Under the pieces are notes generated by a model, which was not told where the DNA came from, searched no databases, and saw only the letters and a program-made list of their open reading frames with translations. A stretch of 7,516 nucleotides of DNA from Chloroflexota bacterium (lineage in GTDB: Bacteria; Chloroflexota; Dehalococcoidia; SHYM01), in NCBI GenBank assembly GCA_016199375.1, contig JACQGV010000219.1:1-7516 (forward strand). Direction: 5' to 3'. Positions within the stretch are counted from its first letter, which is position 1. Each line of letters starts with the position of its first letter. The position numbers and the translations under genes are program-made. Shown here one piece after another: positions 1 to 5,436 of the stretch.

Positions 1-219
1 GGGCTCCGGGATGTGGCGCAGCGCTTTCACGTCCCGCGGGAGATAGCGGTTGCCGCTGTCCATCGGGCCGCCAAGCGCAGCGGCTACACCATGCGGGTGT
101 TCATCGAGCAGCTAGAGCAACAGATAGCGACGGAGAAGCGGGCGGTCCCCGGCGGCCCCACGGCCCCGCCCAGCGGGGCCACGGGTCCTGGGCCCGGTGC
201 ACCCAAGAGCGGGCGCTGA
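1..219 (+). CDS. C-terminal fragment of an unrecognised protein, cut by the left edge
   Basis: The reading frame is open from the first base and ends at TGA 217-219, so this is probably the last 72 codons of a longer gene. An internal GTG at 13 could be a start, but there is no room to see a ribosome-binding site. The visible part has two sections. The first 45 or so residues are charged and likely helical (RDVAQRFHVPREIAVAAVHR, then a stretch ending in EQLEQQIATEKRA). The last 25 or so are a Gly/Pro/Ala-rich, low-complexity tail that is probably disordered. The helical part could be a helix-turn-helix or a short coiled coil, but I do not recognise the family and assign no function. A terminator-like hairpin lies about 110 bases downstream, consistent with a transcription unit ending here. 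The coding assignment rests on the open frame and the amphipathic composition only. Confidence 0.5.
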   Translation, partial: GLRDVAQRFHVPREIAVAAVHRAAKRSGYTMRVFIEQLEQQIATEKRAVPGGPTAPPSGATGPGPGAPKSGR

Positions 220-282
220 CCCCCGCTGCACGGTCGCGGTGACTAGGCACTAGCAGGGTGATGAAAAATAGGGGAATCCAGA

Positions 283-321
283 GGGGCAAGGCCCCGGAGT
301 TTACCTGAGCGTAGCCGAAGG
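283..321. repeat. Small hairpin plus CCTGAGCGTAGCCGAAGG motif, part of a composite intergenic element
   Basis: GGGGC (283-287) and GCCCC (291-295) form a 5-bp hairpin around AAG. Shortly after comes CCTGAGCGTAGCCGAAGG (304-321). That 18-mer is close to CCTGAGCGTAGTCGAAGG, a string I recall as a frequent dispersed intergenic motif in several bacterial groups. Together with the hairpins at 331-347 and 361-389, it makes about 110 bases of stacked GC-rich palindromes. The repeat status is from memory and inference; only one copy is visible here. Confidence 0.35.
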
Positions 322-330
322 GGCGGGGGT

Positions 331-355
331 CTGGGGGCGTCCCCCAGTTTTGTTT
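331..355 (+). terminator. Rho-independent terminator-like hairpin with T tract
   Basis: A perfect 7-bp stem, CTGGGGG at 331-337 and CCCCCAG at 341-347, closes a CGT loop. It is followed directly by TTTTGTTT (348-355). This is the classic layout for intrinsic termination of plus-strand transcripts, and it lies downstream of the partial gene ending at 219. On the minus strand the hairpin is not followed by a T tract, so it would not serve cinA in the same way. Confidence 0.6.
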
Positions 356-360
356 CTCCT

Positions 361-389
361 CCCCCGCTCCCTTGCCAAGGGAGCGGGGG
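361..389. repeat. Perfect 13-bp inverted repeat with 3-base loop
   Basis: CCCCCGCTCCCTT at 361-373 and AAGGGAGCGGGGG at 377-389 are exact reverse complements around GCC. The stem is very stable. It lies between the converging ends of the left-edge gene and cinA, so it may block transcription from either side. Neither flank is T-rich: on the minus strand the stem is followed by AGGAGAAACAAAAC. That makes it a poor textbook terminator. It could be a copy of a dispersed palindromic intergenic element, which cannot be judged from a single window. Confidence 0.6.
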
Positions 390-461
390 ACACAGGGGTG
401 AGGGTTTTCGGGCGGGCTCTTAGTCGCTTGAACTCTAGCAGGCGAAACCGGCTGCCGGCAG

Positions 462-1691
462 TCAGGACTCCAGCAGCGCGCGCCGCAGGAGGAACAGCGC
501 GGCGGTGGCGGTGCGCCGCTTAATCAGCTCCCGCGTTCCCGGATAGAGGGCGCGGGACGCCTGGCCGCCCCTGGCTGTCGCCACCGCCAGGTGCACCTCG
601 CCCACTGGCTTGCCCTCAAGGGGCTCCGGGCCGGCGACGCCCGTGGTGGCCAGGCCCACCTCGGCTCCCAGGCTGCGGCGTATCCCCTCGGCCATGGCCA
701 GGGCTACCTCAGCGGAGACAGCCCCGTGGGCCTCGATAAGCTGCGCGGGCACCCCGTGGGCCATCTTCACGGCGTTGTCGTAGGCCACCACCCCTCCCTT
801 GAAATAGGCGGAGCTGCCCGGCGCGTCGGTGATGGTGCTGGCGAGGAGCCCGCCGGTGCAGGACTCCATGACCGCCAGGGCGTAGCCCCGCTCCTTGAGG
901 AGCCGGCCCACAATCTGCTCCAGGGTCTCATCATCCACGCCCCATACGCTGCCCCCCATGGTGGCGCGGACCTGCTCTTCCAAGGGGCGCAGGAGCTCCC
1001 CGGCCGCTTCCCTGGTCTTGGCCTTGGCGGTCAGGCGCAGGTGGATGCCGTCAGTCTTGGCGTAGACGCCGATGGTGGGGTTGTTGGAGTGGAGCAGCGG
1101 GGTCAGCATCTCGTCCACGGTGCCCTCGCCGATCCCCCAGGTCTTGATGGTGCGGGAGACGATGACAGCGTCGTGGAAGCGGCGGGCCAGCCGGGGCGCC
1201 ACCTCCTGCTCCCACATGAACTGCATCTCGTGGGGCGGGCCCGGCATGGCGGCTAGGGTCTTCCCACCGCGCTCCACCCACCAGCCGGGGGCGGTGCCAC
1301 GGGGGTTGGGCAGGGCCGTCGCCGAGGGGACCAGGGTCGCTTGTTTGAGGTTGCGCGCGGGCATGGAGGCGCCGCGGCGTGAGAAGAAGGCGCGCAGGTT
1401 GGCCTCCAGCTCCGGGGCCGTCTTCATCTCCTCGCCCAGCATCTGGGCGATGGCCTCGCGGGTGACGTCGTCCTCGGTGGGCCCCAGGCCGCCGGTGGTG
1501 AGGACTACATCCGACCGGTCCCAGGCCCGCCGCAGGGTCTCGGCCAGCCGCCCCTGGTTGTCGCCCACCTGAGAGATGAAATGGAGGTCCAGCCCCAGCT
1601 CCGGGAGCTTGCCGGCCAGGTAGGCGGCGTTGGTGTCCACGAGCTGCCCCAGGAGCAGCTCGGTGCCGATGGAGATGATCTCCGCTCTCAT
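462..1691 (-). CDS. cinA: CinA family protein: MoCF-like domain plus C-terminal NMN amidohydrolase domain
   Basis: This 409-residue protein has the normal full length and both domains of bacterial CinA. Residues 1-165 or so are the molybdopterin-binding-like (MoCF) fold: it opens with AEIISIGTELLLGQLVDTNA and has TTGGLGPTEDD at 65-75 and AMPGPPHEM at 148-156. That domain is linked to ADP-ribose/ADP-ribose-like hydrolysis in characterised members. Residues 255-409 or so are the PncC-type domain with ESCTGG at 276-281, whose serine is the expected nucleophile in deamidating nicotinamide mononucleotide to nicotinate mononucleotide, part of pyridine nucleotide salvage. The loop usually rich in glycine after TGVAGP reads EPLEGKPVGE here, a small variation. 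The ATG has only a weak purine stretch (GGGAAG) before it. The gene lies 80 bases downstream of the unknown gene at 1772-2533, on the same strand, with a hairpin between them. The name reflects competence-induced CinA; nothing here indicates a competence role. Confidence 0.93.
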   Translation of the reverse strand: MRAEIISIGTELLLGQLVDTNAAYLAGKLPELGLDLHFISQVGDNQGRLAETLRRAWDRSDVVLTTGGLGPTEDDVTREAIAQMLGEEMKTAPELEANLRAFFSRRGASMPARNLKQATLVPSATALPNPRGTAPGWWVERGGKTLAAMPGPPHEMQFMWEQEVAPRLARRFHDAVIVSRTIKTWGIGEGTVDEMLTPLLHSNNPTIGVYAKTDGIHLRLTAKAKTREAAGELLRPLEEQVRATMGGSVWGVDDETLEQIVGRLLKERGYALAVMESCTGGLLASTITDAPGSSAYFKGGVVAYDNAVKMAHGVPAQLIEAHGAVSAEVALAMAEGIRRSLGAEVGLATTGVAGPEPLEGKPVGEVHLAVATARGGQASRALYPGTRELIKRRTATAALFLLRRALLES

Positions 1692-1727
1692 TGCTTCCCG
1701 TGGTTATCGGATAGGCTCTAAGTGAAC

Positions 1728-1750
1728 AGGGCGGGCTCTGAGCCCGCCCT
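1728..1750. terminator. Strong GC-rich hairpin between the unknown gene and cinA
   Basis: AGGGCGGGCTC (1728-1738) and GAGCCCGCCCT (1740-1750) are perfect reverse complements around a single T. In practice this is a stem of 8 to 9 bp with a loop of 5 to 7 bases. It lies 21 bases past the stop of the minus-strand gene at 1772-2533 and 36 bases before the cinA start. It is placed to end or weaken read-through into cinA. The minus-strand flank after the stem is GTTCACTTAG, only mildly T-rich, so termination strength is uncertain; an RNA-stabilising role is also possible. Confidence 0.5.
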
Positions 1751-1771
1751 GGCAGACGGCGTTCCGGCGGC

Positions 1772-2533
1772 TTACTTCGCCAGGGCTGCCCGCAGCCGCG
1801 CCTTCAGGGCCTCCTTGTCCACGTAGGTGACGCTCTGGGATGCCCCGCTGGGGTCCACCACCACGACCGTGCGCGGCCCCGGATGCTCCCCCTCCGCTTC
1901 CCGCTCGACCGCGGACACAATGGTGATGATGTTCCCTTTCTGATAAGGGACCGTCTCCCAGTGCTTCTTCGCCTGGTTCCAGACGCCCAGGACCTGGTTG
2001 GTGACGATGACGTGATGGAGGCCTTCGATCTCCTCCTCGGGGAGGATACTGCCGCAGACCTCCTGGAAGGCGGCGGCATCGTACATGACGCCCGCGGGCT
2101 TGCCCACGTAGTTCCCCAGGGTGCCGAAATCCGGGTGGAGCTCGGCTCCCAGGCGGGTCTTCTCATAGTCAACCTCGCCCAGCCAGGGCGTCATCCCCGG
2201 GTCCTGGAGGGCGCGGTCGCGCACCCGAGTCCAGGAGAGGCGCATAGCCCGGTCGTTGAGCTCGTGGCGGCGGGTCTTGAAGCTCAATCGCTCGAGATGA
2301 TAAGGGAAGTACTCGGCTCGGGAGAGTGTCTCGCGCCCGCAAGCCGCCTTGACCACCGCGGCCAGCTCGTCGAGGCTGACCTCTCCGAACTGCCCGTCGG
2401 GATAGAGGTAGACGTCGGCCTTACGGCCCTTGAGCTGCTTCTTCTGGGCCTCGATCTCCTTGAACTTGGGCGCCTTTACCAGGTACACCGGCTGGGTGGA
2501 CCAGGCATCAACGCGCCGGGGCCGTTTCACCAT
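1772..2533 (-). CDS. Unrecognised 253-residue soluble protein
   Basis: I do not recognise this family. The ATG at 2533 is chosen because an excellent ribosome-binding site, GGGGAGG (2546-2540), lies 6 bases before it; a TTG at 2548 would put that site inside the gene. The protein has no signal peptide or membrane segment and looks cytoplasmic. A basic N terminus (MVKRPRRVDA) leads into a mixed region with a Lys-rich stretch (residues 24-38, EIEAQKKQLKGRK). Next comes VYLYPDGQFGEVSLDELAAV (41-60), and then a charged, aromatic-containing central part (70-130). The C-terminal half is beta-like, with HHVIVTNQVLGVW (173-185), GNIITIVSAVE (200-210) and RTVVVVDPSG (221-230), and ends in a helix. No catalytic motif is obvious. 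Codon use matches its neighbours, and it is transcribed toward cinA, 80 bases away. Confidence 0.85.
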   Translation of the reverse strand: MVKRPRRVDAWSTQPVYLVKAPKFKEIEAQKKQLKGRKADVYLYPDGQFGEVSLDELAAVVKAACGRETLSRAEYFPYHLERLSFKTRRHELNDRAMRLSWTRVRDRALQDPGMTPWLGEVDYEKTRLGAELHPDFGTLGNYVGKPAGVMYDAAAFQEVCGSILPEEEIEGLHHVIVTNQVLGVWNQAKKHWETVPYQKGNIITIVSAVEREAEGEHPGPRTVVVVDPSGASQSVTYVDKEALKARLRAALAK

Positions 2534-2539
2534 CGCAAG

Positions 2540-2546
2540 CCTCCCC
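2540..2546 (-). promoter_or_regulatory. Ribosome-binding site that fixes the start of the unknown gene
   Basis: On the minus strand this reads GGGGAGG, followed by CTTGCG and then ATG at 2533-2531. The match to the anti-Shine-Dalgarno sequence and the 6-base spacing make this ATG much more likely than the in-frame TTG at 2548. Confidence 0.75.
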
Positions 2547-2598
2547 AACCAATGTTAGCGATGCCACGCCCGCGGGCTGCCGCCGCCCCGCAAGGGGA

Positions 2599-2628
2599 TA
2601 AACAAGCCTCCCAGGGCGCGGCTACAAT
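2599..2628 (+). promoter_or_regulatory. Candidate sigma-70-type promoter of the methyltransferase gene
   Basis: TACAAT at 2623-2628 matches the -10 consensus in five of six positions. TAAACA at 2599-2604, 18 bases upstream, matches TTGACA in four of six. Transcription would begin near 2635, giving a leader of about 36 bases that carries the GGAGG site at 2658-2662. It lies in the divergent gap between two oppositely oriented genes, where a promoter is expected. Confidence 0.5.
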
Positions 2629-2657
2629 ACCACAGGCTTTGGGGCTATCGCAAGTAC

Positions 2658-2662
2658 GGAGG
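2658..2662 (+). promoter_or_regulatory. Ribosome-binding site of the methyltransferase gene
   Basis: GGAGG lies 8 bases before the ATG at 2671. This supports that ATG as the start and fits a leadered transcript from the upstream TACAAT box. Confidence 0.7.
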
Positions 2663-2670
2663 ACGGGCCG

Positions 2671-3669
2671 ATGACCACGGTATCCCGGGGCGACGGCGAC
2701 CCGGTGTTGGAGCTGCTCTACGGATGGCAGCCGGCGCGGGTGCTGATGGTTGCGTTCGAGCTAGGTGTCTTCCGGCACTTGGGCCGGCGCCGCCTGACCG
2801 CCGCGGCCCTCGGTCCCAGGGCGGGCCTCCACCCCATCGCCGCCGCGCGGCTGCTGGACGCCTGCGCCGCAACGGGCCTCCTCCACAAGAGTGGGAACCG
2901 CTACTGGAACACCCTGGCCGCCCGCGAGTCCCTCCTTCCCAGCAGCCCCTGGTATCTGGGCGATGTCGTCGCAGTTGCGGCCGGTCTCTGGGAGCAGTGG
3001 GGGCACCTGGCGGAGGCGCTGCGGGCCTACCCCAAGCGCGGGCGCCCACGGCGTGTCCCCGACGTGGCGCGGGAGTATGTCCTGGCGAACCAGGCGCGGG
3101 CGCGGCGCGTGGGCCCGCAACTGGCGCAGGCCCTGGACCTCCGCGGCCGGCGCTCGCTGCTAGACCTGGGCTGCGGCCCCGGCACCCATGCCGAGCTGCT
3201 GGCCCGGCGCCGCCCAGGCTTGAAGGTCACGCTGCTGGACCTGCCCCCCGTCCTGGCGGTGGCGAAGCGGGCGCTGGCAGCGTCGCCGGCCCGCCGCCGC
3301 CTGCGCTTCCTGGCGCGGGATGCCCGGCGCGACCCCCTGGGCTCCGGCTATGACGTGGCCCTGCTGTCGGCCGTCCTTCATACCCTGGGCGAGCAGGACT
3401 GCCGCCGCCTGCTGGCCAAGGTCTATCGTGCCCTGGCGCCAGGAGGGCAGGTGGCTATCCTAGAAGAGTTGGCCCAGGACGAGGGCACCTGGCCTCCCCA
3501 GGCGGCCATCTTCTCCCTCCAGATGTTGCTCAGCGGCAGCGCGGGCCGCGCCTACGGCGCCGCCGAGCTGGAGGGCTGGCTCCGCGAGTGCGGTTTCGCG
3601 CAGGTGGCGTCGCGCCTGCTGCCGCCTCCGGCGGAGACGGGACTGGTGACGGGGATCAAACCGCCGTGA
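2671..3669 (+). CDS. SAM-dependent methyltransferase, O-methyltransferase family 2-like
   Basis: This 332-residue protein has the two-part layout of the plant-type/acetylserotonin O-methyltransferase family. Residues 10-95 or so form a winged-helix-like dimerisation region (LLYGWQPARVLMVAFELGVF, then AARLLDACAATGLL). From about 160 on is a Rossmann SAM-binding domain with motif I LLDLGCGPGT (163-172). The acidic strand end LLDLP (188-192), with Asp190, would bind the ribose of SAM. DVALLSAVLHTL (228-239) carries His237 where family members have the catalytic base, and ALAPGGQVAILEE (254-266) is the late beta-strand motif. Relatives methylate hydroxyl groups on small aromatic or polyketide/quinone-like molecules. 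The substrate here cannot be told: no pathway partner is adjacent, as the next gene is thrC. A start at 2671 fits the GGAGG site. The family call is strong; the specific reaction is unknown. Confidence 0.88.
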   Translation: MTTVSRGDGDPVLELLYGWQPARVLMVAFELGVFRHLGRRRLTAAALGPRAGLHPIAAARLLDACAATGLLHKSGNRYWNTLAARESLLPSSPWYLGDVVAVAAGLWEQWGHLAEALRAYPKRGRPRRVPDVAREYVLANQARARRVGPQLAQALDLRGRRSLLDLGCGPGTHAELLARRRPGLKVTLLDLPPVLAVAKRALAASPARRRLRFLARDARRDPLGSGYDVALLSAVLHTLGEQDCRRLLAKVYRALAPGGQVAILEELAQDEGTWPPQAAIFSLQMLLSGSAGRAYGAAELEGWLRECGFAQVASRLLPPPAETGLVTGIKPP

Positions 3670-3674
3670 AGGCG

Positions 3675-3692
3675 GGCCCCCGGCCGGGGGCC
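3675..3692. repeat. Perfect 18-base palindrome upstream of the thrC -10 box
   Basis: GGCCCCCGGCCGGGGGCC is its own reverse complement. It starts 5 bases past the methyltransferase stop and ends 9 bases before the TATAAT of thrC, covering the place where a -35 box would be. It could fold as a 7-bp hairpin with a GGCC loop and help end the methyltransferase transcript, although no T tract follows. It could instead be an operator for a dimeric regulator. The sequence does not decide between these. Confidence 0.45.
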
Positions 3693-3701
3693 ACAAGCTT
3701 G

Positions 3702-3714
3702 TATAATGGGCGAC
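3702..3714 (+). promoter_or_regulatory. Candidate leaderless promoter of thrC (TATAAT 7 bases before ATG)
   Basis: A perfect -10 box, TATAAT, occupies 3702-3707. With the usual spacing, transcription would begin at about 3714-3715, exactly at the ATG at 3715-3717. No ribosome-binding site precedes either nearby ATG, as expected for a leaderless mRNA. No good -35 box is visible; that region is filled by the palindrome at 3675-3692. Confidence 0.6.
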
Positions 3715-4779
3715 ATGGAAAGGCAGGCGCACCCAGGTGTACTGGCCCGCTATTGGGCGCATCTGCCTGTCACCGAGGCGACGCCCCTGCTCTCCCTGGG
3801 CGAGGGCGATACACCCCTGGTGCGCTCCCAGCGTTGGGAGCGGGAGCTGGGGCTGGCGGAGCTGTACTTCAAGCTGGAGGGGTGCAACCCCACCGGGTCG
3901 TTCAAAGACCGGGGCATGGTCGTGGCGGTGGCCAAGGCCCTGGAGGCGGGCAGCCGGGCCATCGTCTGCGCCTCCACGGGGAACACCAGCGCCTCGGCGG
4001 CCGCCTACGGCGCCCGCAGCGGCCTGCGCACCCACGTGCTGGTCCCCAAGGGCAACATCGCCCTGGGCAAGCTGGCCCAGGCCCTGGCCTACGGCGCCCA
4101 GGTGCTGGCCATTCAGGGCAACTTCGATACCGCCCTCGCCCTGGTGCGGCAGGTCTCCCAGCGGCGCCCCATGACCATGGTCAACTCCCTGAACCCTTAT
4201 CGCATCGAGGGGCAGAAGACGGCCGCGTTCGAGATCGCGGATGCCCTGGGCGAGGCCCCGGACTACCTGTTCATCCCGGTGGGCAACGCGGGCAACATCA
4301 CCGCCTACTGGAAGGGGTTCAAGGAGTATCATGCCGCCGGGCGCACCAAGGTCCAGCCCAAGATGATGGGATTCCAGGCGGAGGGGGCGGCGCCCATTGT
4401 GCGGGGCTATCCCATCGCCGAGCCCGAGACGGTGGCCACGGCCATCCGCATCGGCAACCCGGCGAGCTGGGAGGCGGCCACCAGCGCCCGCGACGAATCG
4501 GGCGGCGTCATTGATATGGTCAGCGATGCCCAGATTCTGGAGGCCTATCGTCGCCTGGCCCAGGAGGAGGGCGTCTTTGGCGAGCCCGCCTCAGCCGCCG
4601 CCATCGCCGGCCTTTTGAAGCTGGCCCAGGGCGGCCTGGAGCTGCGGGGGAAGCGGGCGGTTTGCGTCATCACCGGGACGGGCCTGAAGGACCCCGACAC
4701 CGCGGTCAAGGGCGCCCGCGGCCTGCAGGCGGTCCCGGCCGACCTGGCGGCCATCGAAAGGGCGATGGGTTGGGAATAA
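3715..4779 (+). CDS. thrC: Threonine synthase (EC 4.2.3.1), PLP-dependent
   Basis: The enzyme converts O-phospho-L-homoserine to L-threonine and phosphate, the last step of threonine biosynthesis, in the cytoplasm. It has 354 residues, the compact form of about 350 seen in many bacteria rather than the longer E. coli/yeast type. Fold-type II PLP motifs are all present: EGDTPLV (30-36), [13 protein letters not shown] (56-68) with Lys64 as the Schiff-base lysine, [11 protein letters not shown] (86-96), the phosphate-binding loop PVGNAGN (188-194), and ITGTGLKDP (319-327) near the C terminus. An ATG at 3706 would add three residues, but it overlaps the TATAAT box, so 3715 is preferred. Other fold-type II enzymes such as threonine dehydratase are less likely, given the FKDRG motif and the KDP ending. 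The gene starts 45 bases after the methyltransferase; folE follows after 43 bases. Confidence 0.94.
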   Translation: MERQAHPGVLARYWAHLPVTEATPLLSLGEGDTPLVRSQRWERELGLAELYFKLEGCNPTGSFKDRGMVVAVAKALEAGSRAIVCASTGNTSASAAAYGARSGLRTHVLVPKGNIALGKLAQALAYGAQVLAIQGNFDTALALVRQVSQRRPMTMVNSLNPYRIEGQKTAAFEIADALGEAPDYLFIPVGNAGNITAYWKGFKEYHAAGRTKVQPKMMGFQAEGAAPIVRGYPIAEPETVATAIRIGNPASWEAATSARDESGGVIDMVSDAQILEAYRRLAQEEGVFGEPASAAAIAGLLKLAQGGLELRGKRAVCVITGTGLKDPDTAVKGARGLQAVPADLAAIERAMGWE

Positions 4780-4822
4780 ACCTGGGGCATGGCGCGGTTG
4801 GACTTAGCGGAGGCTGGGCGGG

Positions 4823-5392
4823 ATGACGTCCCGGATCGACAAGGAGCGGCTGCGCCGAGCGGTGCGGGAGATCCTGGAGGCCATCGGCGAAGATGTGGAG
4901 CGCGAGGGGTTGCGGGCTACCCCGGAGCGCATCGCCGATATGTATGGCGAGCTCTTCCAGGGGCTGGCCGAGGACCCGGCGGACCAGCTCCAGACTGCTT
5001 TCGGCGAGGGTCACCAGGAGCTGGTCATCCTGCGGGACATACCGTTCTACTCCATGTGCGAGCACCATCTGCTCCCCTTTCACGGCGTGGCCCACGTGGG
5101 GTACATACCCAACGAGCGCCTGGTGGGGGTCAGCAAGATCGCCCGGCTGGTGGAGGGCTTCGCGCGGCGCCCCCAGCTTCAGGAGCGCCTGACCTGCCAG
5201 GTCGCCGACTGCATCATGGACACCCTGCAGCCAGCGGGCGTGGCGGTCGTCATCAGCGCCGAGCACCTGTGCATGACCATGCGCGGGGTCAAGAAGCCGG
5301 GGAGCAAGGTAGTGACCTCCATCACCAGAGGAAGCTTTGTGGAGAGCCCTATCAGTCGGACGGAGTTCCTTTCCCTGTTGCACGGCAAGTGA
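4823..5392 (+). CDS. folE: GTP cyclohydrolase I (EC 3.5.4.16)
   Basis: This enzyme hydrolyses GTP to 7,8-dihydroneopterin triphosphate and formate, the entry step to folate and other pterins. The 189-residue product is a normal-length type IA enzyme. The zinc and catalytic residues are in place: Cys79, His81 and His82 in SMCEHHLLPFHG, and His148 and Cys150 in EHLCMTMRGV. These correspond to Cys110/His112/His113 and His179/Cys181 of the E. coli enzyme. GVSKIARLVEGFARRPQLQE (102-121) is the family's conserved core, and RATPERIADMY (31-41) the usual N-terminal signature. The ATG is supported by GGAGG (4809-4813), 9 bases upstream. The zinc ligands argue for the zinc-dependent FolE rather than FolE2. 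It lies 43 bases after thrC and 44 bases before the preferred start of the glycosyltransferase, suggesting co-transcription. Confidence 0.96.
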   Translation: MTSRIDKERLRRAVREILEAIGEDVEREGLRATPERIADMYGELFQGLAEDPADQLQTAFGEGHQELVILRDIPFYSMCEHHLLPFHGVAHVGYIPNERLVGVSKIARLVEGFARRPQLQERLTCQVADCIMDTLQPAGVAVVISAEHLCMTMRGVKKPGSKVVTSITRGSFVESPISRTEFLSLLHGK

Positions 5393-5436
5393 GTGCTGCC
5401 ACGCGCGGCGCTGAGAAGCTAGAAGGGACCCCAGCA

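Noticed and set aside
220..461. A tRNA, small RNA or short gene in the gap before cinA
   Set aside because: No cloverleaf pattern and no open frame with a ribosome-binding site; the content is explained by GC-rich hairpins and a terminator.
2546..2548. TTG at 2548 (minus strand) as the start of the unknown gene
   Set aside because: The strong GGGGAGG site lies within and just after this codon, ideally spaced for the ATG at 2533, and nothing recommends the TTG.
2552..2557. TAACAT on the minus strand as a -10 box for the unknown gene
   Set aside because: The position is plausible (about 20 bases before the ATG), but no -35 element stands at 16-18 bases, and the implied leader would begin within the ribosome-binding site. 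Too weak to list.
1883..2674. A 263-codon plus-strand open frame opposite the unknown gene
   Set aside because: The minus-strand gene has a perfect ribosome-binding site and balanced composition. The plus-strand frame is leucine/glycine/valine-heavy, has no ribosome-binding site and overlaps the divergent promoter region and the methyltransferase start.
3706..3708. ATG at 3706 as the start of thrC
   Set aside because: It overlaps the last two bases of the TATAAT box, so a transcript from that promoter would not contain it; ATG 3715 fits the expected transcription start.
3460..4332. A 290-codon minus-strand open frame over the end of the methyltransferase and thrC
   Set aside because: Antisense shadow of two well-supported genes, with low-complexity composition and no recognisable motif.
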